A DNA stretch of 64,000 bases from positions 3,478,001-3,542,000 of the forward strand of contig NC_091006.1 of the NCBI RefSeq assembly GCF_041146395.1, read 5' to 3'. The notes beneath the pieces are model-generated. The model was not told where the DNA came from and did no database searches. It saw nothing but the letters and a program-made list of their open reading frames with translations. Source of the DNA: Eulemur rufifrons. Taxonomy: Eukaryota; Chordata; Mammalia; Primates; Lemuridae. The position numbers and the translations under genes were made by a program. This document shows, in pieces, positions 28,226 to 40,529 of this stretch (the stretch's first letter is position 1; each line of letters starts with the position of its first letter).

Positions 28226-28330
28226 TGTCATATATTCATTCAACAAATACTTACTGAGCACCTCCTACCTGCTAGTTGCAGCTGGGAGTACGGCGTGCAC
28301 GTGGCAGGCGTGGTTTCTGCCCTTACGTTA
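28226..28330 (-). repeat. L2/MIR-superfamily 3'-end remnant
   Basis: 'attcattcaacaaatacttactgagcacctcctac' is the reverse complement of the shared L2/MIR 3' end (described here by position 28234-28268). The downstream 'ggtttctgcccttac' also fits. Confidence 0.55.
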
Positions 28331-29580
28331 GGGTGGGTCATGGCTTTTCCTAATGAGACCCTCCATGTCCTTGCTCTGGAGCTGGAGTCCTGAGGCTTCA
28401 CGTTGGGAAACCAGAGACACAGTCCCCACCATTGCCTCTGGGCGCGTAGAGAATGAGGATTAAACTGTAGATTGGGACATTTTATTTAAGAAATATTTTT
28501 GTTGTGAAATAAAACAGAAAAAAATAAGCCAGACAAATGTATAGTTTTGGAGTTATTATAAGAGCCACCACGCAGATCAAGGACTAGCACTTTGCCATCG
28601 TGCCCAGAAGCCTCTCTCGTTCTTCCTCCTAATCTCAACTGCCTCCCTCCCTGCAAAAGTGACCCTGACATGACTTTTATAGTAATCTATGTCCTAGCTG
28701 TGTGATTCTATCACACAAGCCTGCCTTCCTAGACATATGATGGGATCTTGCCGTTTAAAAAAACTCGATCTATCTTTTGAGTCTCTTTTAATCTACAGCT
28801 TCCCTCTCCTTTCTTTTCTTTACGTCTCTGTTGAAGAACCTGAGGCTTCTGAGTTCCGCCTGCCTGGATTCCGCTGATGGATATCTCTCGTGCAGTTTGA
28901 GACGATCCTCTGCGTCTCCTGCAAATCGGCAGCTGGATCCAGAGGTCGGATCAGACTCAGGTTCAGTCCTTTTGGCGAGGTCACGAGGAGGCACGTAGTG
29001 TCTGGTGGCCTCTCTTTCTGGGACGTTAACAGCTGGTGCTGCACAACGCCCAGCTCTGTTAATTCATGGGGGGATTAGAAACCCCGCTATTCTAATGCCA
29101 TCGTTTCTTTTTCGCATATTAACTTGAGTGCCTCTATGAAGAGATATCCCACTCCTCTGCCATTTGGCTACCCAGGGGCACAGTTCACATGCTAAACAAA
29201 GGCAGGAGAAATGCTTCAGTCTTGTCCTTTATTTGTCATTTCTTGAGAGAATGAATTTGTTCCTCGTCCTCTGAAGGAGACAATGTTTTAAGTAGTTTTA
29301 CAAATTAAAGGTTTAAACATATTTGATGGGTTTTAACCCATCATAATTATAATCTTCATTGATGTTCAAATGGTTCTACATTTGGCCAGTGGGCGCCTCT
29401 TGCAGATGGTTCCTGTGTCCTTTTGACATGATGTTTTAGTCTCTGGTGGCCCCCTTGCTATCAGGTATGGCAAGATGTTCCGACTCACCTTATACAGTTC
29501 CCGTTCCAGACCTGGAATCAGCCATTTCTCCAAGAAGTCCTGGTTTCTATTAGTGGAGAATCTATCTACCTATCTGTATT
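28331..29580. mobile_element. Old LINE-derived DNA, family uncertain
   Basis: The parts at 28490-28790 ('tttggagttattataagagcc', 'ctgacatgacttttatagt') and 29370-29560 ('ttggccagtgggcgcctcttg', 'tccttttgacatgat', 'aatcagccatttctccaagaag') resemble sequences I associate with old L1M elements. An 18-bp near-palindrome lies at 29325-29342. Neither reading frame nor family can be resolved by eye. Confidence 0.4.
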
Positions 29581-29589
29581 TTTACAAAA

Positions 29590-30200
29590 GATAAAATGTC
29601 AAAAGAATGAGAAGACAAGCCACAGACCGGGAGACAATATTGTAAAAGATGTATCTGATTAAGGACTGTTAACCAAAATACACAAAGAAATGAGCTATCA
29701 AGCCACTAAAAGACGTAAAAGAAACTTAAATGCGTATTGCGAAGTGTAAGGAGCCAATCTGAAAAGGCTGCGTACTGTGTGATTCCAACCAAATGACATT
29801 CTGGAGAAAGCGAAACTGCAGAGGCCATAAGAAAAACCAGTGGTTGCCAGGGGTTCGCGGGGAGGGAGGGTCGGACAGGCGGAGCACGGAGGATATTTAG
29901 GGCGGTGAAACTATTCCGTAAGATACTGTGATTGTCGATACGTGTCATTGCATATTTGTCAAAATCCATACGATATACACACCCCAAAGAGTGAACCCTA
30001 ATGTGAACCCTGCACTTTGCTTGATGCTGGCCAATGTTGGTGCGTCAGTCGCGGCAGACGTACCACACCGACGTGGGTGCCGGTGCTGGGGAGCTGTGTG
30101 CGCTTTGGGAAGGGGGCATGTGCAAGTCTCTGTTCTTTCTGCTCAGTTTTATTGTGACTCTAAAACTGCTCTTAAGAAATAAATTCTATTAATTAATAAA
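29590..30200 (+). mobile_element. L1M 3' end, sense
   Basis: 'tgtgtgattccaaccaaatgaca', 'aaaccagtggttgccaggggtt', 'gtgaaactattccgtaagatac' and the AT-rich end follow the sense 3' end of L1MB/MC/ME-type elements in order. It is truncated at its 5' end. Confidence 0.75.
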
Positions 30201-32046
30201 GATATAATGCCTCATGAGTATATACTGATTTTTCTAATTCAAATTTAGAATTATTGGGTATTTACTTAAATTCTTCACTCACACCTGAATTTCTTTTTCT
30301 TACCCAAGAATCTCAAGGCCACAGGAGATGTCAGAATTAGAATATTGAATAATTATTCATTTCCTTTACTCCATGTCACACACACATGTCACACACACAA
30401 GTCTCAGCGTAAAACGCTAATGCTGCCTCCATCCAAGTCATTAGTGAAGACAGTTAAAATTTTTCCATGTGCTTTCCTCATTCTCTTACCCTCAATTCAT
30501 AAATAGCTGTACTATATCTATATTGTCAGAACATATAGACATTATACTCTTTCCTTTCTAATTTTTATTTATTGTTGATTGTATACATAACTATATATTT
30601 AATGTTCACCACCTTATGTTGACGTCTCTCTGGTCACTTTGGTTCTCTGAAGTTCATTTCCTAGTAAACTCCTTGGGAAGGAACAATATTTCCTGAATTC
30701 TTGCATATTGATAACAGTTAGTCTGTACCCTTTATACTTGAAAGTCAGTTTCCCTGGATATAAGATCCTTGGCTCACATTTTATTTTCCCGAGTTCCTTA
30801 AATATGTTGCTGTATCTCATTCTGGTATAAGTGTTAGCGTCACAAAGTTGATGATAATCCAATTTTCAACCCCTTTACAAATCATGTGCTATTTTTGCTT
30901 AGATACTCAAAAGATTTTTCTTTCTCTTTAAAGTTCTATCGTTTTACTAAAATTATGCCTCGGTGTTGGTCCTTCTAGATCAATATTCTTGGGAACATGG
31001 TGTGGCTTTCAATATGTCGCTTGAAAACTCTTTTATTTTTGAAAGTTTTTTTTTTTTTTTTAACTATAGCTTTTAGTATTTATTCTGTCCCCTGTTTTGG
31101 TCTTTTTCCTCGGGGAATCCTATCCTCTGTATGTTGGACCCTCTTTGTCTAGCTCCGAGATTTGTCACTTTCTCTTGAGACCTTTGTATCATGCCCATTT
31201 CTTTGATTTTTTAAGAATTTCCATTTGTTTCATCTTCTATTTCTTCTAATGGCTTATCTGGTGTGTTCATTCACTCTTATATTCTTTCTCTTTTGGTCTT
31301 CATTTCTGAAATGTTTTCTTTTTCTTTTAAACCTATTCTTCCCTGAGTTTGTCATTTCATTTATGAGTTTTTCTGTTTCTGGTTTATGTTGTTTGTTCCT
31401 AGCTTATCTTGTTTTCTTAATTTCTCTTAGTTTGCTTCAAAATAGTAGGTGAGCGTTCTTTGTTTTATAGGCGTGTCCTGCCGGTGTGTTTTTCGTTGTC
31501 TGTGGAGGTGTTATTCTACTCCGTATTCTCTTCTTTCTTAAATGACTTTGTTTGGGGTATGAGCTTGATCCTTCCCAGTTGCTCATTTTTGTAAAGGTGA
31601 CATTAATTTTTCTGAACTTAAAAATGGGGCAGAGTTCCAGATAGCTTCTCTACCTTCATAAAGCTCCCTCTTTTGTTGTTTTCATGCAGTACTAAAAAAT
31701 ATGGCAGCTTGTTTTTTGAGATTCCTGGCTCTTCTAAGAATTTCTCCATTTTTATTGGGGTCTTCTGTTGCCTTCCCCTCTATTGTTCCTGCTCTGTTCA
31801 GTTTTGATTTCTCTTTCAGCAGCTTCTCCTCCATGTGGGGCCCTGTCCCAGAAGGAAGACCTGCTGGTCAGCTTCCAGAATTCACAGGGACTGGACTGCT
31901 CCATTCTCTTTAGATCTTTTTACCTGAGGCCCTTTGCACTCATACACTGTTGGAGTGAGCAAAACCCCTCCTGTTTCAGCTACTGTACGCAAATGGGCTC
32001 TCTGTGCTTTCCGGTGGGTACACGTGGTCTCTTTTCAGTTACTCCT
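30201..32046 (-). mobile_element. Antisense L1M 5'/ORF1-region sequence, decayed
   Basis: This T-rich DNA contains 'gtcagtttccctggatataagatcc', 'ctcaaaagatttttctttctc' and 'aattatgcctcggtgttggtcc', followed by 'tccatttgtttcatcttctatttctt'. The order matches the antisense strand of old L1 elements upstream of ORF2. No frame is intact. Confidence 0.6.
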
Positions 32047-32468
32047 TGTCTTAGTCCACTTAGTGTTGCTATAACAGAATCCTTGAGGCCAGATACTTTA
32101 TAAAGAAAGGAGGTTTATTTGGTTCACAGTGCTTGTGGCTGAAAAATTCAAGATTGGGCAGCTGCATCTGCGAGGGCCTCACACTGCTTCAACTCTTGGC
32201 AGAACGTGGAAGAGGGGTGGGTGTGTGCCAAGAAATCACATGGCCAGAGAAGAGCAAGAGTGAGGAAAACCGAGGAAGCTGTACTCTTTTTAACAACCTG
32301 CTCTCACGGTAGCTAACCCATTCCTTCAAGAGCGAGAACTCACCCCTCTACTATGTGCGATCCGCCCCCACACCCCATACCCCTCCCACTGGGCCTTAGT
32401 ACCGACACTGCCACGTGGATCAAATTTGAACGTGAGTTTTGGTGGAGACAAAGCACATTCGGACCATA
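32047..32468 (-). mobile_element. MaLR LTR (MST/THE1 group), antisense
   Basis: It begins tgtcttagtcca and has 'gttgctataacagaatcc', 'ctttataaagaaaggaggtttatttgg', 'cacatggccagagaagagc', 'ggatcaaatttgaacgtgag' and ends near 'cggaccata'. This is the reverse complement of MST-type LTR order. It is a solo LTR, strongly diverged, with no internal region. Confidence 0.7.
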
Positions 32469-33639
32469 GTGCTCCTGTCCTCAGGTGTGGCAAACACCTT
32501 GTTTCTTCCCTTTGCTTCCTCTGCACAGATACTGATACCGTGCCGGTTTTATAACTCCTAGTTACAAAATTGGCCGTCCCTACCTGCTGAGATTTTGTTG
32601 TTTTAGGGGATGCATTGCCCACTAGTTTTATTGTGAGAGTTTCCTGTGGGTTTTTGGTTGTGCTGTCTAGCTGGTCTGCCTGTTTTTATTAGCAGCATAT
32701 TCAAAAATTATGCTCCTAGCTCTGTTGACATCTTCTCAAAAACACCCCAGGGAGAACTTTGAATATTGACACTTTAACATCCCTAAAGAATGCTTCATAA
32801 CAACAAAACTAGAGGAGAAAAAGTAAGTAAAGAGCAGTTTGTGTAGAGGGTCTTGTGCTGGTCACTGCACCGTAGCAGACGCTATGGATGCATGTCCCCT
32901 CAGTGCCCCCACCCAGCTGACCCCTAGAAGGCAATTCTAATCTCACGCACCTGCAGCTCTCTTCTCTCCCGAAGACTTTCCTTGGTACTACCAAAGCTTA
33001 CTAGGCTGCCTCGTGCTTCCTGAGATCACGCTCAAATAAGCTACCTGAACTCAAGCGCTCATCTCTGGTCTCCTTGTTGGGGAGCACAAGACAGACACCA
33101 AGCCGTGTTCCAGTAGCTTTGTCTGTTTCAAGCATCTCTCATGTAGTGTGACTTGTTTATGATTTTCAAAAATGGAAAAACGTTAGCTTCATATTTTTAA
33201 TGGCCTCCAGTGAGAAATCTGTTTAGTCTACACAAATGAGATGCTTATCTTTCCTTGTCTGCACCCTCTTTATTCCCCCAAAAGGCCCTGGTTGATTAGT
33301 GGCTTTCCCCAGACATTGTCTTTCCCAAATGCTAGGTTTGTTTTCCAGAATTCAGCAATCTTACCTTCTAATTGTGGGTTCAATTCTTTTTCTAAGTATG
33401 GAAGTGAGAGTCGTTTATCTGTAGGTGCCAGGGTATCCCTTGTGTTTAACAAAACACAGATTGAATGATTGCTTCCCTGGTTCTTTGTGACTGTGAGTCT
33501 TCTTATGAGGGAGGCCAGGCCAGGTGAGACTAGGTCAGGTCAAATGTCCCCTCTGAGCCCTGGTGCCCGGGGCAGACAACTCAGCTACCCGCCTCATGGC
33601 TCTAACACAGTCTGCCTTGCATTCTAGCTGGAAGCCTGT
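32469..33639. other. AT-leaning DNA, partly LINE-like
   Basis: This stretch is probably further L1M debris, but no segment matches clearly. No exon or RNA gene was recognised. Confidence 0.35.
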
Positions 33640-33677
33640 CTGTCTTTCTGTCTGTCTGCCTGCCTGCCTGCCTTGCT
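33640..33677. repeat. Short (TCTG)/(CCTG) microsatellite
   Basis: Tetranucleotide units 'tctgtctttctgtctgtctg' pass into 'cctgcctgcctgcctt' over about 38 bp. Confidence 0.85.
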
Positions 33678-35309
33678 CCTTGATGGTGGGCTGCTCGTTC
33701 CTTTGCACCCCCGTCCTGACCCTTGCAGTTTCTCAACAAGGGCTAGCCTGGCAGTCTGTGCCTGAAAGCAGGTGACCCAGACAGGGGCTGAGCTTTGCCC
33801 TTGGACTTGCCTCCAGCTGGTCCCCAGGCTTACCTGTAACCAGGGCTGAGTCAGGCCCAGTCCTGTCCCCTGATCCTGGGACAAAGTGCCAATACAGGAA
33901 TAGGCACGAAGGATGGACTCATTTGAGCCCAAGACATCACTGCTAAAAGCAGTGGACAGGAAGCTCTGTGTGAGGACAAGGATCAGGGACAGAGTGTGAC
34001 AGTTGCCACGCTGGAATCCTCATGGCTGCCTGCGTGCCACAGGGCCCTTTGCACGATGTCAAAAGAGGAGATTTGTGTTGTCTTTTTTTTTTTTTTTTTT
34101 TAAAGCTAACTTTAAACACTACCGACAGCAAGATGTCTCTGGCACGAAAGCCAACAGGAAGGCGACTATCTCCCCGTTTCCATAGCTACAGACAAGACGC
34201 CACTGGGCAGTTCTCTCAACTCCAGGGCATCCTGGACTCTGCCTGCAGGATGGAGTTTCCCAGCTCTGGGAGACCTCAGTGACAAAGTGTAGCTGCTTGT
34301 CTCAGTTTCTGCCCCAACTGCCTCCCATTTTTGGGGAGAGGGTTTCATTTTTTCCAGGTGTCCAAGCGTGTCCCTTCAGAACACTCCGGCACCCAGGTAT
34401 CTGGGGAAGCTGGAGATGTCCCTCCCCGGTAAACCGTCTCCAGGTCATGCCATCGGCTAGCAAAGGCTGCCAACCGCGGCACCTTCTCTGTGCTAGGGAT
34501 GGCTCCGCACAGCTGGGGGCGGGCGTTCACCCAGAGGCTGGCTGGCTCTCAGCCATGTGTTGGGCATGGAGCAAGGAGGGGTTGGCAGTAAGTTGTAGCA
34601 TCACCCACTTCCAGGTTGGAAAACATTTTGAGCACCTAAGGAACCAAACACACTCAGGCTTTTCCAGCTTGTCCTTCACCCCCGTGGCCCTGCAGGATAG
34701 GGCTTGGGTACATTCCTCCAAGGCTAGCTTGGGCATTTTCTACTGAGGCATCTTGCCACAGGAGAGTGGACGGCAGAGGCTGCAAGTGAGGGGCCCAGCG
34801 GGGGTACGGGATGAGGGGCGGCATTCCCGATGTGCCGCCTCAGACGCCCCTCTGGGGGCATTCTGCCCGACGCATGAGCCCTCCTCATCCTGTCTCCTCG
34901 GATGCGTCATCACGAGGCTTTTGTTTTCAGTCCCGGCGGAGAGATTCATAGCGCCAGGCGTTGTGTGGGCTCCAGCGCGCTATGAAAATACCACTTGCTC
35001 AGGACCACCTGGAGAAGACGGGCAGTACCTGCCAATGCTTCTCCATCTCTGCCGTGGCCGCCCACGTGGTTTATGGCACAACTTGCCGTTGCTAAATGGG
35101 TCTGAGAAGACCTGGAGACTCAGGGACTGTGTTTGGGAGATTTTCAGAGTGTCTGTCCTTGGTCAGGCAATGATCACCACAGAGCTTGGTGACCCCTTTG
35201 CTTTCCAGCTCCGAGGGTGTCTACCTGAGGCTCCTCCAGGATGAGGTCCTTCCAGGCTGGCTACGACACCGCCACACGTGCGTCCTCTACCTTTATGTCA
35301 CATTTCTAA
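33678..35309. other. Unique DNA, nothing assigned
   Basis: A T20 run lies at about 34081-34101. Moderately CpG-containing sequence occurs at 34780-35000. No exon could be supported on either strand. Confidence 0.4.
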
Positions 35310-35425
35310 ACCCATCTGATCATAAACCTCCCTGGGCAGGGACGTCTCAGAGTGTACCTCCTTACCCCCTGGCATGCCTCCAGGGGTCTGACAAACATTT
35401 CTGGAGTGTTCCTGTGGATATATTT
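35310..35425 (+). repeat. L2 LINE 3'-end remnant
   Basis: 'aaacctccctgggcagggacg', then 'cctggcatgcctccagg', then 'ctgacaaacatttctgg' follows the order of the L2 3' end in diverged form. Confidence 0.4.
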
Positions 35426-35439
35426 CTGTTCATTTCAAA

Positions 35440-36230
35440 GCAATGCTTTCTTCTCAAAATCTGCAAACCCGATTCTTAATACTAAGCATTAAATTTAAAA
35501 TAGCATTCAAATTTGCATTGAAAAAACATGTTTAGCTATCTCAGGGACTCCAAAGATAAGGACAGAGAAGTTTTGACAATGCAGGCTGGGCCGATGGTTC
35601 TGGAGAGGCAGTCCTGGCCTCAGAGGCCCCCCTGCCCCTCTCTGTCCCCACAGGAGCTGAATGAAGCTGCCCTGCTCTGGGGAGTCCCCAGCGGGTGCAC
35701 CCAAGGAGGCTGAGTCTGGCCAGTTTGGGCTAAGCTGGAAGGAGTCCTAGAGAATTAGCGCGCTCTCCAAATTCCGGAGCATTTAAAAAGAAGTGCTGTT
35801 TATTTATGTCATGCAGTAATTTCCTCATTTTAATAGTCACCCCAGTTAATGACTAACAACATATAAGCCAAGAAAGAGGGGCAGCTAAGCCAACTTGATT
35901 GGATTGGTAGAACTGTTTATGGTGAGATCGTTCGTATCTGGGTGTAGATAAATGCACACACACACTCCAGGGTTAACAGAAGCCAAAATCCGTTTACTAT
36001 ACCAAGTACGGAGGACACTCCCCCTGCAAGCCTGTCCCCACTGTCTTTGACTGACAGTGAAGAAGTAAACTTCAGCCTGGCCCTGTGTGACACGAATGCT
36101 GAATTAGTTTGTTCAAATTCAATAGCATTTACTGAATAGTGGTGTATAGATATTCTAGAATTTTAAGCTGTTTACTCCAAAGTAAAATGAAAAATCTCCA
36201 GCATTCGTGTTCAGGGTCTATTGGATCCCC
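35440..36230. promoter_or_regulatory. Candidate conserved non-coding block
   Basis: This is AT-rich and repeat-free apart from a short CA run at about 35953. Motifs include GAGAATTAGCGCGC, CATGCAGTAATTTCCTCATTTTAAT, CCAGTTAATGACTAAC and CTTGATTGGATTGG, followed by TTCAAATTCAATAGCATTTAC. Several homeodomain-type TAAT cores are spaced through it. Support is composition and motif density. Confidence 0.45.
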
Positions 36231-38050
36231 TTCTGCAGTTAATGGCCGCCATAGACAGGTCCTCTCTCCCTACCATGGGCACACCTAGGGAAGGAATCCC
36301 TGCCAGGCCACCAGAGGGTGGTTGGCCTCGAGGATCCTTGGGTGCTGAAAGAGTGACCAGAAGCAGACAGTCCAGTGCTGATGTGTCTTACAATTAAGCA
36401 GCATCAAAATGAACCTGAGCTTGGCAAGATCTCAACAGAGGAGCCCGGCGGGCTCTGAGCCCCGTGCACGGAGGGGCAGGACTTGGCTTGGGCATGGCTC
36501 TTTCCTGCGCTCCGGGGTCAACAAAGGCCCCCTGCAGGCCTGCCCACCTTAGATTGGGGCGAGGGTGTCAAGGCCAACATGGCGGTGGTCTGCCAGCTCT
36601 AGGAGGGCGACCGTTCCATGAGACCCAAAGGATTGTCCCCAGGGTACTTGAGTCCTCTGCCCTGGTTCCTGCCTCCCTCCTCCCTGGATGGCTGTCCCCG
36701 CTGCTCTGCCAGATCCCCACTGTCTTTTCAAGACGGTCCCCGCTTTTTGCTCAGGTTAGTCACGGTCAGTGTCTATTGTGCATGACCAAGAAAACCATAT
36801 CTGTTTAGGAACTCTTGTCTATGCTAAGGACTGACGTAGCCTGCCCCGGACACCTGCCCTTTAAAGAGGAGCCATCCTCATGCCCCGAGGAACGATGGCA
36901 GAATGTCAGAAATTGTAACAGGTGTATGGGGTGTGGGGGTGCCTGGAACCCCCAGTGGCATTGCTGATGCAGGGGACTCTCCCGGAGGCATGCTGACACC
37001 AGGAAATGTCAGGAAACCAAGCGACCCTCCAGCTCCTCAGAAACCCGGCGTGGGGCAGAAAAGGACATAGATCACGGGGAGTGGAGGAAAAGGACCAGGA
37101 AGGAACATTCATCCAATGAGGTGGCCAAGGGACACCGTGGCCAGAAATGGTTCTGAGCCTTCTTTCCAGGTGAGGAAGTTTTGGGAATCATGGAATCACA
37201 GCTCAGGCCTGGAAGGGGACTCAAGAGCCTGCCCTCCCCTGCCCCCCACTGTTAAGTGGGAAGACTGAGGCCAGGGAAGCGAAGGCCGTGGCCAGGAGCC
37301 CACACGGGGCCCCCGCAGAGGCAGCTGGGGCAGCACCTGTGTTCCCGGGAAGAGTCTCCCACCTGGACAACGCTCTGCTCTGTCTCCGAGCCATTCGCAT
37401 GTTGAACTGGTTTCAGGAAATCCTGAGGTCACAGTATTGCAGAGGCCATCACAGGGCCAGATGCTTGACACGGAGGCCAGGCCATACCCCGAGGTGGCTG
37501 GTCCGGGGGTGGCTCAGGGCAGGCTGGCCACAGGACCCCACTTCCCCGCTGCTTTCACTCCCCTCCCCTTACCTCTGCAGGTCAGCCTGCTGTCCTGCAA
37601 ACAGGAAACGCTCCCAGGGGCTTGGAGATAAGCTTAGGACTCCCGGCTGGCACCTGGGAGAGCTGGAAGAGATCTCCTGGCCCAGCCCTTTATGCTCTTC
37701 TCTGTCCTGTGAGATAGCAGGGGCACGGAAGAGATGTCCCTGAACAGTGCTCTGCTCTTCTCATGGCAACAGAACGCCAGGCTGGGACTCCAGACTCAGC
37801 CTCGCCAATAGGTTTACGTGTCCTTTTCAAACACAATGTGAGACAGTGTCAGCTTTCCTGCCGTGCTGGCTTCAGCCAAGGAGTCTTCACTCCCAGGAGT
37901 GGCGGTGGGGGGCGGTGGGCAGAGCCAGTGGAGGGGGATTTGCACAGCCCCCTCCTCCTTCCCGTGCCCCCGCTGCAGCAAACAGTGACTTCTGAATTTC
38001 TCTTTAGCCCTTCTGGGGCCTAGGCTGTGGACTCATGAGGCCATCCACTA
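36231..38050. other. GC-rich unique DNA with an isolated YY1-like site
   Basis: AACATGGCGG at 36576-36585 matches the YY1 core (AANATGGCGG). The rest is unique sequence with no supported exon. Confidence 0.4.
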
Positions 38051-38445
38051 AAAAGAATCTTTTTACCTTAGTTGGGATGCAAAGAGACAAGTTTGCCACT
38101 AATCTTTCGGTGTAGACACACATATCAAAAGCTGCAAGCGCGCACACAGGGCTCCAAGCCGGGGAATTGCAGCCTACCCGCTCCTCCCTCGCTGCAGAGG
38201 CTCAGCCTGACTTTCAAAAAAGGGCATGCAGTCCTTGGCCAATCTCGGGGGGGAAAACTCATTGCGTGTTGGTGCCAGGGGCCTCAGGCCCCCTTTGCAA
38301 ATTTCCCCGAGGGCTTCTCAACACAAGAAGGAAGTCTGCGTGAAAAATGGAAAATGTGGCAAAGGAATGCAACATTGTTGATTCCTAGTGGTGCCTGCCT
38401 GAATATTCCATGCAAATAAGTGCTAATAAGTACAGTTGGAAAAGC
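38051..38445. promoter_or_regulatory. Weak candidate conserved non-coding element with octamer site
   Basis: An ATGCAAAT octamer lies at 38410-38417 beside GAATATTCC (38401-38409), a palindromic STAT/TEAD-like motif. 'ggaatgcaacattgttgattcc' precedes them. The block is AT-rich relative to its flanks and repeat-free. Confidence 0.4.
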
Positions 38446-39324
38446 TCCTGGAAAAACCACCCTTCCCAGGAGGACGGCTGCACACAGATGCACAGGGCAG
38501 CCGGGCTGACCTGCTAGCCCGGCTCACTGGTCACAGTAAAGCCTGTGTAGACTTGTCCTGTGGAGATACAGCCTGCGTAGACTCGTTCCATGGAAGTACT
38601 CACTGTGCAGAGCCTCCTCCCAGCTTCGAGGCCGGGCTGTGGAATGCGAACGCCCACTCTCTCTCCACCTGTGCGTGTGCGAGTGTGAGTGTGGGTGCGT
38701 TTGCCTTGCGGAGTGTGCGTGGTACTGAAGAGGTTCCCTTGACCACCGGGCCTCTCTGGCCAAAGCTGTGTGCTCTGCTCCAGGCCCAGCTGCAGACAGG
38801 GCTCCCTGGCAGCTGCCTAGACGAGCTGTAACCAGGCCCCCGGGTGGTGAGGGGGGTTGGAAGTGTAGGGAAAAGGGGGACACAGGGACAGGGACAGGGT
38901 CAGTGTCCTCTGGGCTAGTCCAGCAAGTAGCTTCCTGCTCATGCCGCCCTCCCCTTTGTTCCCGCACTGTCTCCTCCTGCTCAGCTCTGACAGTGCTTAG
39001 GTGCGGGATGGACAAGGATTCCACGCCCTGTTCTTCCTGACGCACTCGCTCCTTGCATTCGGCCTCTCCAATCTGCACCTGACTGAGGTAGAGTAGGGCG
39101 ATGTCAGCCACATAGATACACTCTATCCCCACCCCTCGCCCCCCCACAAGTAACATGCACAGCCAGTGGACTGGGGCTGGGTCACGGCACTGCCCTGGGC
39201 GGGGACAGTCTGAGCTTAGTGTCCTGGAAAGGGAACCCCAGAACCGAACCTATTCTCCTTTTAAATCAGCATACCTGGGCCATCCTCCAGATATGTGGAC
39301 TCCAGCAATTTGGTGGCATTCTTG
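38446..39324. other. Unique DNA with a GTG-rich patch
   Basis: A TGTG/GAGTGTGAG-type patch lies at about 38668-38725. A 210-residue minus-strand open frame (38524-39156) has His/Ser/Arg-rich translation with an SHSHT repeat that comes from this patch. It is not considered a gene. Confidence 0.4.
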
Positions 39325-39410
39325 CACCTCAGTTTCCTCATCTGTAAAATGGGCATAATAATGCCTGCTTTGTTGTTGCAAGAATTAAAAGGAGATCATG
39401 ATGGTGTTGG
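39325..39410 (+). repeat. MIR 3' remnant
   Basis: 'cacctcagtttcctcatctgtaaaatgggcataataatgcc' lies at 39328-39367 and is a near-perfect MIR segment, followed by decayed 'aagaattaaaaggag'. Confidence 0.7.
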
Positions 39411-40179
39411 TATGTTTCAGTTTATCTTCTCACCTGTCCTGGTCTATATTTGGATGCCCTGAGCTTACCTGGGGCACTACGGAGGCCTCAGGGCCCTAGT
39501 GCTGGGGGCTCCCTGGCTGTCCGCAGGAGTGGCTCTGCTCCCTGCCAGGCCTGCCCCCAACTCTGGTCAGTCAAGGGCCACTGGTACATCCTATTCCTCA
39601 ATTCTGTCACTCACACTGGGTCAGCCAGGTGGAGTCAGGCCATCCAACCAGCAGATACCAGCAGGGGGAAAGGGTGAGCCTCCTTCACTTTAGCTTACTA
39701 AAGGCATCTCTGCAGGGTTGGGAAAGTACTGGTGTGCCTCCAAGACTACGAGGTGACTGATTTCCTCCAAGACTACCAGGTGACTGCCCTTCCTCCCCAG
39801 GCCTGTGTGCCCCCTGCAGGTCGCGCTGCCCCTTCTCAGGAAGAACAAGGCGGGACCGAGAGCCTGTGTTCATGTCCATGCTCCGCCCAGGTGCTGCGTG
39901 GCTGTGGACGGGTCACATCGCCACTCCGTTATTCTGGGTGTGTATAGGGAGGCGACTGTTGGCCCAGGCCTCATGCAGGTGACCAGACAGGGATGAAGCC
40001 CTTAGGGAGAGCCTGTGTCATAGGGCACTTTCGGCAGAATCCAGAGCTCCAGGAATTTGAGGATCGGTGCAGACACTGGGGTCTGGGGCCGCCCAAGGCC
40101 CTGACCGAATTCCACGCGAGGGTGTAGCCCTGGGACTTCCCAGAATCTTCTTCGGGATCAACCCTCTGTCTTTCGTGGG
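39411..40179. other. Unique DNA with a small tandem duplication
   Basis: A unit of about 29 bp ('ctccaagactac...aggtgactg') occurs twice in direct order at about 39738-39795. No other structure is recognised before the CpG island begins. Confidence 0.45.
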
Positions 40180-40529
40180 CCCCGAGCCTCCGCAGCGTAA
40201 GTGCCCCTGCCCAGCTGTGGTCAAGGCCCGCCCCAGTAACGCCGGGTGCGACCCACTGGGGCAGTGGCAGCATTCTGGTCGCTGTCCGGAGCCAAGCGTC
40301 AGACAGGAGTCCGGCTGTCAGGGACCCAGGAGACCCGGGCCGCCCCCGCCACAGCCACCCCAACCCCCGCGGCCGCCGGACCGCGCCCAGCATCGGCTCT
40401 TGCGGAGCGCGCGGCCAGCGGGGCCCGGGAATCGCAGAGCGCGCGTGGGCGCGGCGCCCGTGGCCCCCAGAAGAGCCAAGCGGATAGCAAGAGTGATCCC
40501 CTCCCAGCCCGGCCACCGCCGTCGCCGCC

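Noticed and set aside
38524..39156. 210-residue minus-strand open frame with a His-Ser repeat
   Set aside because: The repeat comes from a TG-rich patch, and the rest has no recognisable protein features.
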